A DNA stretch of 64,000 bases from assembly GCA_964448135.1 (NCBI GenBank), contig CAYUVH010000042.1:1-64000 (forward strand). The letters are read 5' to 3'. The translations under genes were made by a program, and so were the position numbers. The stretch is from CAYUVH01 sp964448135 (GTDB lineage: Bacteria > Verrucomicrobiota > Verrucomicrobiia > Limisphaerales > UBA8199). The notes under the pieces are model-generated. The model was not told the origin of the DNA, made no database searches, and worked only from the letters and a program-made list of their open reading frames with translations. Shown piece by piece: positions 39,339-47,647 of this stretch (positions within the stretch are counted from its first letter, which is position 1; each line of letters begins with the position of its first letter).

Positions 39339-41966
39339 ATGAACTGGCGCGCACCCGATAATTCCGCCGCCCACCCGTCCAAATCGGACGCCGAGCTCGT
39401 GCTCGCTGCCCGCCAGGGCGACAAAAAGGCGTTCGTCGAAATTGTCGTCCGCCACCAAGCCATGGTCTGCGGCATTGCCCTCTCCATTCTCGGTGACTTC
39501 GCCGCCAGCGAAGACGCCGGCCAGGAAGCCTTTCTCACGGCCTGGCGCAAACTCGGCGATCTCCGCGAACCCGACCGCCTCAAATCCTGGCTCGCCCAAA
39601 TCGCCCGCAACGCCGCCCTCGGCCAGTTCCGCCGCAAGCACGGCCACGAACCTCTCCCGGACGAGATCGACATCGCTGACGAATCCCCGGCACCCGATGA
39701 AGCCGCTGCCAGCGAAGAGGAGAATGCGTTGGTCCGCCAATCGCTTGCCAAACTTCCCGAGACCTACCGGCTGGCGCTGATTCTGTTTTATCGCGAAGGA
39801 AACTCCGTCAAGGCCGTCGCCGAGGCGCTGGACATCAGCGAAGACGCTGTGAAACAGCGCCTCGCGCGCGGTCGCGAACTGCTCCGTGACCGCATGTCGG
39901 GCGTGGTCGAAACCGCGCTCACCCGCACACGCCCGAACGCCGTCTTCACGATGCTCATCGCCGCCGCGATCGGCGCCCTTGCCGCGCCTTCCGCCATGGC
40001 TGCCACCGCTTTCGCCGCCGGCGCTGCCACCGGTGGGGCCGCCACGACCACCACGTCCTCGTCTCTCTTCACCACTGTTATGACCACCTCTAAAGGCCTC
40101 GTTGCGGCCACTGCCATCGTCGCCGCCATCTGTATTCCCATCGGCTACCAACTCAACAGCGCGCCGGCGGCGTCAGCCGCGACTGCGCCTGCCGCAACAT
40201 CTGCCGCCACGGAGGTCGTTCTCATCACGAATGCCGCTCCCTCTTTCGCTGACAGCGCCCTCTTCGCCGAATGGCGCGCGCTCCACGACAAATACGGCAC
40301 CAACGCCGCCGCCATGCCCGAACTCCACAAGGCCATCGGCGGCATGACCAACAGCTTCCGCCGCCTCGCCTTCCGCGCCGCGCTCGTCTCCGAGTGGGCC
40401 CAGGTGGACCCGAAGGGCGGTTTCAATTTCCTCCTCGGCAAAGACGGTGATGCCACCCAACGAAAACAATTCTTCGATGAATGGCTCGCGCGCGATCCCA
40501 AAGCCGCCACGGCCGCCCTGCTCGCCGCCGACAAAGGCTGGGAAGGCCTTGCCCGCTCCTGCCTCTCCGAAATCGCCCGCCGCGATCCCGCCAGCGTCAT
40601 CCCGCTCGCCGAGCGCCTGTCCAAATCCGACAGCTACTGGGACACGAGCGTCCGCGATGCCATCGCCATCATGGCGGAATCCGAATTGCCCTCCGTTCGT
40701 CAGGCGGTGGAAAAAATGACCGGCGCAAATCGCGAGCAGGCTCTCTCCGGCATCGCCATTGCCTGGGCCAAATCCGATCTGAACGGCGCGGTGGCTTGGG
40801 CGAAGTCGCTGCCCAACGGCACCGACCGCGACGAGATCGTCCGCGCCGCATTGATTGGCGGGGCCAAAGTGGACCCCGTCGCCGCGCTGAATTTGATTGG
40901 CACCGTTCCACCTGGAGGCCGACAGGGTTACTTCGCCGACACCACCGGCGCGCGCGTCCTCGCCGAAGCCGCCGAAGCCAACTTCGACGCGACCGTTGCC
41001 TGGGTCGCCGCTCATCCCGGGAATGTGGGCCGCGAAGATATGTTCGGCCTCGCCAAAACCGTCACCGAACGCCTCAACGCCGACCCGGTCGGTTTCCTCA
41101 ACGATCATTCATCGCCCGAAACGCTCTCGGCCATCATGCGCGCCATGGACAGCGCCTTGATGAACGGCTCCGCCCAACAACGACCGGCGGTTTGGGAGTG
41201 GCTCAAGACCCAGCCGGACAACACCGTCACTCGTCAATTGCACGAGAACGTGATCGGCTCCGCCGCCGGCCAGGATCCGCAGCTCGCGCTCCAATTCGCC
41301 GCCGACCTCGGCTCCGCGCCGGACGCCGACGCGATCCGAAAATCCGTGGCCCACCGTTTGTTCAACGGTGGCTACACACTTTTCCGCTACGACGAATACA
41401 TGACCGCAGCGCCCGAGACCATGCGCCAGCCTATCATCAATTCCGCCATCGAACTCCTCGGTTCCAATAATCTCGACGACGCCCAGCGGTGGGTCTCGCG
41501 GATCGCGCAAATGCCCGAAGCCTCCCGCGCCGACGCCACCGCGGCCCTGGCCCGCGCCTGGGGCGATCTGGCTCCCCAGGCCGCCGCCAATTGGGCCGCC
41601 ACCCTGCCTGCCTCCACACGCACCTCGGTCGAAGGTGCCATCGTCCAACCCTGGGCTCGCAAGGATCCCTACGCCGCCGCCGCGTGGACCGAAACCCTCA
41701 CGCCCGGTCCTGAAAAAGACAACACCACTCTCCTCCTCGTCAGCGCCACGGCTTCGAAATACCCCCGCGAAGCTTGGGATTGGTCCATGTCCATCAGCGA
41801 TCCCACTCAGCGCGATCGCGCCGCCCAGCAAGCCGTCGCTTTCCTCGCGGCCAAAGACCCCGCCATGGCTCGCCAGCTCATCGAAGCCTCGCCCATGGAT
41901 CCTTCGCTGAAGGAACAGCTCCTCCTCAGCTTGCAAAAAACGCCCTCCCCCTCCGCGTGCAAATAA
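39339..41966 (+). CDS. ECF sigma factor fused to membrane segments and helical repeats
   Basis: An 875-residue fusion. Residues about 18-100 are sigma region 2 (AELVLAARQGDKKAF, ILGDFAASEDAGQEAFLTAW) and about 130-185 sigma region 4 (LPETYRLALILFYREGNSVK, DAVKQRLARGRELL). Two hydrophobic stretches follow (about 201-230 and 253-270), then an Ala/Thr-rich spacer. Residues about 300-875 form degenerate helical repeats with a W...DP.AA..W pattern, for example WARKDPYAAAAWTETL. With the sigma part in the cytoplasm, the second hydrophobic stretch could put the repeats outside the membrane. Anti-sigma genes are absent nearby, so the fused part may control the sigma domain. The next gene, 4 bp on, encodes the same repeat type. 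Confidence 0.93.
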   Translation: MNWRAPDNSAAHPSKSDAELVLAARQGDKKAFVEIVVRHQAMVCGIALSILGDFAASEDAGQEAFLTAWRKLGDLREPDRLKSWLAQIARNAALGQFRRKHGHEPLPDEIDIADESPAPDEAAASEEENALVRQSLAKLPETYRLALILFYREGNSVKAVAEALDISEDAVKQRLARGRELLRDRMSGVVETALTRTRPNAVFTMLIAAAIGALAAPSAMAATAFAAGAATGGAATTTTSSSLFTTVMTTSKGLVAATAIVAAICIPIGYQLNSAPAASAATAPAATSAATEVVLITNAAPSFADSALFAEWRALHDKYGTNAAAMPELHKAIGGMTNSFRRLAFRAALVSEWAQVDPKGGFNFLLGKDGDATQRKQFFDEWLARDPKAATAALLAADKGWEGLARSCLSEIARRDPASVIPLAERLSKSDSYWDTSVRDAIAIMAESELPSVRQAVEKMTGANREQALSGIAIAWAKSDLNGAVAWAKSLPNGTDRDEIVRAALIGGAKVDPVAALNLIGTVPPGGRQGYFADTTGARVLAEAAEANFDATVAWVAAHPGNVGREDMFGLAKTVTERLNADPVGFLNDHSSPETLSAIMRAMDSALMNGSAQQRPAVWEWLKTQPDNTVTRQLHENVIGSAAGQDPQLALQFAADLGSAPDADAIRKSVAHRLFNGGYTLFRYDEYMTAAPETMRQPIINSAIELLGSNNLDDAQRWVSRIAQMPEASRADATAALARAWGDLAPQAAANWAATLPASTRTSVEGAIVQPWARKDPYAAAAWTETLTPGPEKDNTTLLLVSATASKYPREAWDWSMSISDPTQRDRAAQQAVAFLAAKDPAMARQLIEASPMDPSLKEQLLLSLQKTPSPSACK

Positions 41967-41970
41967 ACAC

Positions 41971-43620
41971 ATGAAACCCGTTTCCCGAATCCTCGTCCTG
42001 CTCGTCGCGGCCGTCGCCGGCCTTGGCATCGGATTCGCCTGGCGCGGCAACCGGCCTGCTGCGCACGACACAAACGAAGCGTCTTCCGAAGCCGCCTCCA
42101 ACAATCCGTCCTCCAAAAACCAAGCGCATTCCCGCCCGCCCACCCCCGACAACTCCCCCCTCGCCACCCAGCTCGCAAAAAATCTCGCCATGTCCAGCGG
42201 CGTCACCCGCTGGCTCTACTGGCTCGAAGCCATCGAGAAAGCCTCGCCCTCGGACTTTCCCCGGCTCGCCGAACTCGCCCGCAAAAATCCCGCGGCCATG
42301 CGCTTCCTCGCCGCCCGCTGGGCCGCCATCGCTCCGCGCCAGATGTTCGATTACCTCGCGCACCTTTCCCGCGGAGATCGCGATTTCCCCTGGGACCTCA
42401 AGGACACGCTCCTCCGCGAATGGATGAAGACCGACCGCGAAGGCGTCATCGCCGCCTTGAGTGAGCGCCCGGGAGTTCCCGGCAAGCAGGGTTGGCAATA
42501 TTCGGTCGCCGAACAGGTCTTCGCCACCAACCCCGAACGCGGTCTCAAACTGCTCCAGGAATGGTCTATCTACAGCTACATCCCGCGCATGAAAGGCGTC
42601 GCCGCCTGGGCCGCTCAAGACCCCGCCCACGCCGCCCAATTCGCCCTCGACCATCCCGCCAGCTTTGTTTCAAACGAAGTCATGGACACCATCGGCAAGG
42701 AGTGGTCCAAGACCGATCCCGCCGCGGCGCTCGTTTTCGCCACAAAAAATCCCGACGCGCTCTCCACCCGTCTGGCAAACCAGACCATGACCCTCTGGGC
42801 GTCGAAAGACCTCGACGCTGCGGGCGCCTGGCTCGCCAACGCCGACCCCTCCGTCCGCGACCGCCTCACCCCCGCGCTCATGGAAGCCTGGGCCAAACAG
42901 GATTCCTCCGGCGCCATCGCCTGGTGCGAGGAAAATCTGGCCGGTGACACGCTCAAACAATCCGTCGCGGGCGTTCTCAAGGGCGCCGCCGACAAGGACG
43001 TCTCCACCGCCGCCCAACTCATAACCGGGATGGATCCCTCGCCCGAACGGGCCGCCGGCGCCGCCGAGGTCGCGAAAAAATGGTTTCCGAGTTGGAACAG
43101 CAGCAGCCCTCCCAAACCCGAAGCCCTGCAATGGGTCGGCAGCCTGGACAACAACTCCATCAACAGCGTCCTCGACGCCGTTCGTTCGCAATGGACCAGC
43201 GCCGATCCCCAATCCATGGCCGATTTCCTGACCGCTCACGGCAACAACTACACCGAGCCATGGGCTTACTCAGCCGTCGCCCGCGAACTCGTCCGCAAAA
43301 ATCCCCAAGCCGCCCTGGACTGGGCCAGCCAGCAGGCCCCCGACCGCGCCCTCCAGGCGGGCAGCGACGCCTTTGCGGATTGGTCTTCCGCTCAATCCGA
43401 CGCCGCGCTGACCTGGCTGAACAACCTCCCCGCCAACGACCCCCGCCGGCAACCCTTCATCAAAAGCGCGCTCCGCTCCTTCGCCTGGGACCGAAACTCC
43501 ATCGCCCAATTCACCACCCTCAGCGCCGCCGACCCCGCCCTCGCCACCCAGGTCGTCAAAGACATGCGCCTCTCCCCCGACCGCCAGACCGAACTCCTCG
43601 CCGCCATCAAAAAACCATAA
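41971..43620 (+). CDS. Membrane-anchored helical-repeat protein, partner of the sigma fusion
   Basis: A 549-residue protein with an N-terminal TM or uncleaved signal (ILVLLVAAVAGLGIGFAW) and a Pro/Ser/Asn-rich spacer. The rest is built of degenerate helical repeats such as WSKTDPAAALVFATKNPDA and WASKDLDAAGAWLANADPS. They follow the same W...DP.AA pattern as the C-terminal region of the sigma fusion encoded 4 bp upstream, so the pair look like paralogues that share a partner or interact. No catalytic motif is seen. The predicted location is the periplasm, anchored to the inner membrane. Confidence 0.88.
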   Translation: MKPVSRILVLLVAAVAGLGIGFAWRGNRPAAHDTNEASSEAASNNPSSKNQAHSRPPTPDNSPLATQLAKNLAMSSGVTRWLYWLEAIEKASPSDFPRLAELARKNPAAMRFLAARWAAIAPRQMFDYLAHLSRGDRDFPWDLKDTLLREWMKTDREGVIAALSERPGVPGKQGWQYSVAEQVFATNPERGLKLLQEWSIYSYIPRMKGVAAWAAQDPAHAAQFALDHPASFVSNEVMDTIGKEWSKTDPAAALVFATKNPDALSTRLANQTMTLWASKDLDAAGAWLANADPSVRDRLTPALMEAWAKQDSSGAIAWCEENLAGDTLKQSVAGVLKGAADKDVSTAAQLITGMDPSPERAAGAAEVAKKWFPSWNSSSPPKPEALQWVGSLDNNSINSVLDAVRSQWTSADPQSMADFLTAHGNNYTEPWAYSAVARELVRKNPQAALDWASQQAPDRALQAGSDAFADWSSAQSDAALTWLNNLPANDPRRQPFIKSALRSFAWDRNSIAQFTTLSAADPALATQVVKDMRLSPDRQTELLAAIKKP

Positions 43621-43638
43621 TCAGTCAGCGGCTCCCCT

Positions 43639-43668
43639 CCTAATCCTAATCTTAATCCTAATCCTACT
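43639..43668. repeat. Hexamer array CCTAAT (copy 1)
   Basis: Five 6-mers: CCTAAT, CCTAAT, CTTAAT, CCTAAT, CCTACT. It lies between convergent genes, and the stop codon of the amidohydrolase (complement TAG, 43664-43666) falls inside the last unit. Confidence 0.75.
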
Positions 43669-45232
43669 CATGCCTTAAAGCCTTCCCCGCGCCCGCGCCC
43701 GTCATCTTCCCATCCTTCAGCACCACCACCCCATTCACAATCACACACGGCAATCCCTCCGGATAATGATGCGGGTCCTTATAAGTCGCCGTATCAATCA
43801 CCTTCTCCGGATCAAATAAAACAATATCCGCCCAGCTGCCCTCGCAAATTTCCCCGCGTCCCTTGAACCCAAAAGTCCGCGCCGGCAAATTCGACATCTT
43901 CCGGATCGCGTCCTCCAGCCGGATCACCTTTTCCTCCCGCACATACTTCCCCAGCACGCGCGGATTATCGCCGTACCCACGCGGATGCGGCACGCCCTCG
44001 CCGAACTTCCGCAACCCGCTGTCGCACGCCACCATCGTGTTCGGATGCCGCATGAACGTCTTCAAATCCTCCTCGCTCATCCCGTGAAAAACCCCGCTCG
44101 CGCCGCCGTTCTTTTGAATCTCCAAAATCATCTCGACCTGGTCATCCAGCGAGTCCGATCCCCGCTTGGCCTTCGCCGCCTCGACGATATTCAGCCCATT
44201 CAAAGACTTGTCATGCCGGTACGCCGCGATCACCGCGTATGAGTAATTCGTCCGCCCCTTGTCCAGCAAGCCGCTCTTCATCTCCTTCGCAATTTTCGCC
44301 TTCTTTTCCGGATCCGCTATCCGCGCCACAAACTCATCGTTCCGGCCCTCCAAAGCCCAATCCGGAATCAACTGGCTGATCCCCGTGCTCGACGCCGTAT
44401 AGGCATATTGGTCCTCCGTAATGTCCAATCCCTCCGCCCGCGCCTTCTCGATGTACGCCAGCACCTTCGCCGCCTGTCCCCACGCGCTCGGCCCCGACAG
44501 CTTGATGTGCGACACCTCCGCCGGCACACCCGCCTCGCGCGCGATACGAAACACCTCGTCCAGCGCCTCGTAAATCCGGTTGTCCTCATGCCGCATGTGG
44601 CTCGTGTAAATCCCGTGATGCTTCCCCACCACTTTGGTGATTTCCACAATCTCATCCGTCTTCGAAAAAACTCCAGGATGGTAGATCAATCCCGTCGAAA
44701 GCCCCACCGCGCCGTCCTTCATCGCCTGGTCCACCAGCGCGCGCATCTTTTCCAACTCCTCCGCCGTCGGCGGCCGGTCAAAATTCCCGCCCATCGCCTT
44801 TCGCCGCACCGTATTGTGGCCGATCAACATCGCCACGTTCACCGCCAGATTCGTATTCGCCTCCAGGCTTTTGAAAAAACCGCCCACATCCAGCGGCGAT
44901 CCGCCGCAATTACCCGCCACAATCGTCGTCACGCCCATCCGGATGAAATTCTCCGCCAGCGGCATCTCGTCCACTTCATCCGCGTGCGTGTGCACGTCGA
45001 TGAACCCTGGCGCCACCACCAGCCCCTTCGCGTCAATCTCCTGCTTCGCGTCCCCCTTCACCGCCCCCACCACCGCCACCTTCCCGTCCTTCACGGCCAC
45101 GTCCGCAAATCGCGCCGGATTCCCCGACCCATCCACCACCCGCCCATTCCGGATCACGAGGTCATACGTCTCAGCTCGTGCCGCCGTGCAAATCACCAAG
45201 CCAAAAACTCCCAGGAAAACGCGCAAATTCAT
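43664..45232 (-). CDS. N-acyl-D-amino-acid deacylase (D-aminoacylase-like amidohydrolase)
   Basis: A 522-residue exported amidohydrolase with signal peptide VFLGVFGLVICTAARA. The urease-superfamily metal site starts at GFIDVHTHADEVD. Family features include TTIVAGNCGGSP, a DGAVGLSTGLIYHPG segment, YTSHMRHEDN, EVSHIKLSGP and late LPARTFGFKGRGEICEGSWADIVLFDP. Such enzymes hydrolyse N-acyl-D-amino acids, consistent with turnover of D-amino-acid peptides. Its last codons lie inside a hexamer repeat. No neighbour clarifies its substrate. Confidence 0.9.
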   Translation of the reverse strand: MNLRVFLGVFGLVICTAARAETYDLVIRNGRVVDGSGNPARFADVAVKDGKVAVVGAVKGDAKQEIDAKGLVVAPGFIDVHTHADEVDEMPLAENFIRMGVTTIVAGNCGGSPLDVGGFFKSLEANTNLAVNVAMLIGHNTVRRKAMGGNFDRPPTAEELEKMRALVDQAMKDGAVGLSTGLIYHPGVFSKTDEIVEITKVVGKHHGIYTSHMRHEDNRIYEALDEVFRIAREAGVPAEVSHIKLSGPSAWGQAAKVLAYIEKARAEGLDITEDQYAYTASSTGISQLIPDWALEGRNDEFVARIADPEKKAKIAKEMKSGLLDKGRTNYSYAVIAAYRHDKSLNGLNIVEAAKAKRGSDSLDDQVEMILEIQKNGGASGVFHGMSEEDLKTFMRHPNTMVACDSGLRKFGEGVPHPRGYGDNPRVLGKYVREEKVIRLEDAIRKMSNLPARTFGFKGRGEICEGSWADIVLFDPEKVIDTATYKDPHHYPEGLPCVIVNGVVVLKDGKMTGAGAGKALRHE

Positions 45233-45295
45233 CCGCCGAGTTTATTCACGAAGACCCCAAATGGAAGCAGATTTGGGCCGCAGGCCCGAAAGTGG

Positions 45296-45781
45296 TCAAA
45301 AGCTGATCGGCTTGCGCACAAAAAGCGCCGCGCTCACCAGCTCATTCATTTGTCGGCGAAATTCTGCGATGTACGGATCTGACTTGCGCTTGCCACACTT
45401 GAAGCTCGCCAACTCCTCGAGTTCCACGCGTAACAGCTCGATGGTTTCCACCGACAGGTGGTCTCCGGCATGCGAACCATTGTAAACCACCTTCCCCAGC
45501 AGGATGGAAAAGCGGGCCGCTTCCCGCTGCAATTCGCTGCGCACCAATCCAATCAGCGAAATATTCCCCAGGCGGTGATGCAACAAGACACAGCCGGGAT
45601 GTTCGCAGGCACGCTCCCGGCGCCATTTATCAAAGGCGAAAAAACTTTCGTCCGACCCATCGTCTTTTTCCGGCCAAACCGCGCCATCCTCCTCGACCTG
45701 CAACGCAATATTTCGGGGCGGCGGCTCCCACAGCCGGTCCTTCTCGAAACAATCACAATACACGCACGCGTCGAGGCCCAT
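45296..45781 (-). CDS. Conserved-looking hypothetical protein
   Basis: A 161-residue soluble protein beginning MGLDACVYCDCFEKDRLWEP. The CVYCDC cluster could bind a metal but lacks a clear partner pair. The body is acidic and helical, with ELLRVELEELASFKCGKR toward the C-terminus. No family is recognised. It is divergent from the kinase gene at 45996, with a heptamer array between. Confidence 0.6.
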   Translation of the reverse strand: MGLDACVYCDCFEKDRLWEPPPRNIALQVEEDGAVWPEKDDGSDESFFAFDKWRRERACEHPGCVLLHHRLGNISLIGLVRSELQREAARFSILLGKVVYNGSHAGDHLSVETIELLRVELEELASFKCGKRKSDPYIAEFRRQMNELVSAALFVRKPISF

Positions 45782-45860
45782 AAATCAGCGGCTCGCTTCA
45801 TTGTCCGTCCGCCAGTCGAGAACTCAATGTCGAAATCAAGGCTCGTTGTCAGCCCGAACT

Positions 45861-45920
45861 ATTTTTCGTCATTCGACATTCGGGCTTCATTCGTCATTCG
45901 ACATTCGTCATTCGGGCTTC
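45861..45920. repeat. Heptamer array, two blocks of four (GTCATTC type)
   Basis: Seven clear 7-mers (GTCATTC, GACATTC, GGGCTTC types) plus a degenerate first unit ATTTTTC. Two blocks of four are separated by ATTC. Both blocks end in GGGCTTC, giving an exact 32-bp superperiod. It lies between divergent genes. Confidence 0.8.
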
Positions 45921-45995
45921 ACCCGCCGCAGTCGCAGCCCATCGGCGAACGAAATCAACTGGCAAACGCCCCCAATTCGTGCTAAAAAAACACCC

Positions 45996-46859
45996 GTGGC
46001 CAGCAGTGACAATACCGCGGAAGACCGACGGCAACCCGGACCGTTCGGTCGGTTTCAGCTTCAGGAATTGATCAACAGCGGCGGCATGGCCGACATCTGG
46101 CTCGCCACCGATAACCGGCAAAAAGCCTACGCGCTGCGCCTCATGCACGCGCGCTACAAATTCAATTTCTTCGCCCGCCGCCGCTTTGCCCGCGGTTGCG
46201 ATATCCTGGAAAAGATCGGCGACCATCCCGCCATCATCGGCTTCGTCGAATCCGGCAAAGCCGAGGGTCAGCCGTATCTCCTGATGGAATACGTCGAAGC
46301 CTCCAACCTCAAGGAACTCTACGCCGCCCAGGACCCCGTCCTCGTCGAGAACATCGCGCAAATCCTTTTGGACATGGCCGACGGCCTGGAGCACATGCAT
46401 GAAAACGGTTTCATGCACCTCGACTTCAAACCGGAAAACGTCCTCATCACGCGCAACGGAAAAGTCCGGCTCGTTGATTTTGACCTCGCGCAGCCCATCC
46501 CGGAAAAGCCCGCCAAGCTCACGAAGAAAAATCCCGGCACGCCCTCCTACATGGCCCCCGAACAACTCCAGGGCCTGCCGATCTCCCATTACGTGGACAT
46601 GTTCGCCTACGGCGTCGCCGCCTACGAACTGCTCACGAACCAGAAGCCCTTCCCCGGCGACACCCCGGGCGAAATTCTCTCCCAACAACTCAACCGCACC
46701 AATTTCATCCCCCCGCGCGAATTGAACCCCGACATGCCGCCCGAGTTGGAACGCATCATCCTCCGCTGCATCGAAACCAACCCGGACAAACGCTATCCCT
46801 TCATCGGCATGATGTTCCGGGAACTCCAATCCGCCCTCTACGTCCAACCCGCCAGCTGA
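45996..46859 (+). CDS. Serine/threonine protein kinase-like protein with altered active site
   Basis: About 287 residues from a GTG start (VASSDNTAED). The frame is open back to 45801, but the upstream part is the translated heptamer array. The kinase fold is complete: glycine loop INSGGMADIW, catalytic loop HLDFKPENVL, MAPEQ in the activation segment, and a C-lobe to the end. Three classical residues differ: the beta-3 Lys appears to be Arg (YALRLMHA, residue 48), HRD is HLD, and DFG is DFD (161-163). The catalytic Asp 143, Lys 145 and Asn 148 remain. It could be an atypical active kinase or a regulated scaffold. No membrane segment or sensory domain follows. Confidence 0.85.
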   Translation: MASSDNTAEDRRQPGPFGRFQLQELINSGGMADIWLATDNRQKAYALRLMHARYKFNFFARRRFARGCDILEKIGDHPAIIGFVESGKAEGQPYLLMEYVEASNLKELYAAQDPVLVENIAQILLDMADGLEHMHENGFMHLDFKPENVLITRNGKVRLVDFDLAQPIPEKPAKLTKKNPGTPSYMAPEQLQGLPISHYVDMFAYGVAAYELLTNQKPFPGDTPGEILSQQLNRTNFIPPRELNPDMPPELERIILRCIETNPDKRYPFIGMMFRELQSALYVQPAS

Positions 46860-46867
46860 TTCACACC

Positions 46868-46959
46868 TTTTCTTGAAGTTTGGGGCTTGGTGTTTATCTG
46901 GAGCTTGGGTCTTGGTTCTTGGAGCTTCTCTGAAGTTTGAAGTTTGGAGTTTGAAGTTT
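46868..46959. repeat. Heptamer array, three blocks of four (GAAGTTT type)
   Basis: Eleven clear 7-mers (GAAGTTT, GGAGTTT, GGAGCTT, GGGTCTT and variants) plus a degenerate first unit TTTTCTT. Three blocks of four are separated by ATCT and CTCT, an exact 32-bp superperiod. It lies between convergent genes. Confidence 0.8.
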
Positions 46960-46970
46960 TCGGCGAACCT

Positions 46971-47426
46971 TCAGCCTCTCTTCGCCCGGTGCATCGTCGC
47001 CCGCTTCAGTTCCCGGTCCGAATCCCGTTCCTTCATATCATCCCGCTTGTCGAACTCCCCTTTGCCCTTCCCCACCCCCAGCGCCACCTTCACCTTGTTG
47101 TTCTTCCAGTAAAAGGACAGCGGCACCAGCGCGTGACCCTTCACCGCCGCGAACCCCGCCAGCTTCCGGATCTCCGCCTTGTTCAACAGCAGCTTGCGAA
47201 CACCCTTCGGCTGGTGGTTGTTCTGGTTGCCGTGCGAATATTCGTCGATATGCGCGTTGTGCAGGAAGACCTCGCCCTTGTCCACGCGCGCGAAAGCGTC
47301 GTTGATCTGCCCCTTGCCCGCGCGCAGGGCCTTGACCTCCGTCCCGCGCAAAACAATGCCCGCCTCAAACGTTTCCAGGATGTGGAAATCGCGGCGGGCT
47401 TTCGAATTGGTCACGATGTCGGCCAT
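46971..47426 (-). CDS. smpB: SsrA-binding protein SmpB
   Basis: A 151-residue protein of usual length. Motifs are NSKARRDFHILETFEAGIVL, GTEVKALRAGKGQINDAF, VFLHNAHIDEYSHGN, RKLLLNKAEIRKL and a basic C-terminal tail with KRDDMKERDSDRELKRA. It delivers tmRNA to stalled ribosomes. A GGAGCGC stem-loop lies about 10 nt before its ATG. No tmRNA gene was found in the window. Confidence 0.97.
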   Translation of the reverse strand: MADIVTNSKARRDFHILETFEAGIVLRGTEVKALRAGKGQINDAFARVDKGEVFLHNAHIDEYSHGNQNNHQPKGVRKLLLNKAEIRKLAGFAAVKGHALVPLSFYWKNNKVKVALGVGKGKGEFDKRDDMKERDSDRELKRATMHRAKRG

Positions 47427-47432
47427 TTTGTC

Positions 47433-47458
47433 GGAGCGCCGGTTTCAGCACCGGCGTG
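47433..47458. repeat. GGAGCGC stem-loop, copy 3, in the smpB leader
   Basis: GGAG then CGCCGGT-TTCAGC-ACCGGCG then TG. The 7-bp stem with 6-nt loop has the same shape as the copy at 38471; one stem pair is switched (G-C versus C-G). It ends about 10 nt before the smpB start. Confidence 0.7.
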
Positions 47459-47494
47459 CTTCGTGACCCGCTGAACTGCGCCTTTCAACCTTCC

Positions 47495-47519
47495 GTAGCA
47501 GCCGAGGTAACGAGGCTCA
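47495..47519. repeat. GAGGTAACGA stem-loop, copy 1
   Basis: GTAGCAGCC-GAGGTAACGA-GGCTCA. AGCC pairs with GGCT around a 10-nt loop identical to that at 49231-49255. It lies about 70 bp upstream of smpB. Confidence 0.7.
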
Positions 47520-47587
47520 TTCTTTCCAACCACCCACCGGGGCAACCGCCCTGAACCTAAGGCCGCCCCGCATCTTCCGGCCGCTTT

Positions 47588-47620
47588 CCCTCTCCCGGGG
47601 GAGAGGGCCAGGGTGAGGGC
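47588..47620. repeat. CCCTCTCCC palindromic repeat, copy 1
   Basis: CCCTCTCCC followed at once by GGGGGAGAGGG and CCAGGGTGAGGGC. This palindrome type is common between genes of many bacteria. It lies in the smpB-rpoZ interval. Confidence 0.75.
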
Positions 47621-47647
47621 GAACCTCCCTGCCAACTGCACGGATGA

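Noticed and set aside
45801..45995. N-terminal extension of the kinase at 45996
   Set aside because: It is the translation of the heptamer array (repeated FDIRHS-like sequence), not a domain.
45861..46959. CRISPR array
   Set aside because: Units are 7 bp with no unique spacers of fixed length, and no cas genes are near.
47411..47641. A 76-codon ORF upstream of smpB
   Set aside because: Its LTLALSPGRG sequence is the known translation of the CCCTCTCCC palindrome; it spans three repeat elements.
47427..47647. tmRNA gene beside smpB
   Set aside because: No tRNA-Ala-like ends or tag reading frame; the interval is filled by repeats and is only 220 bp.
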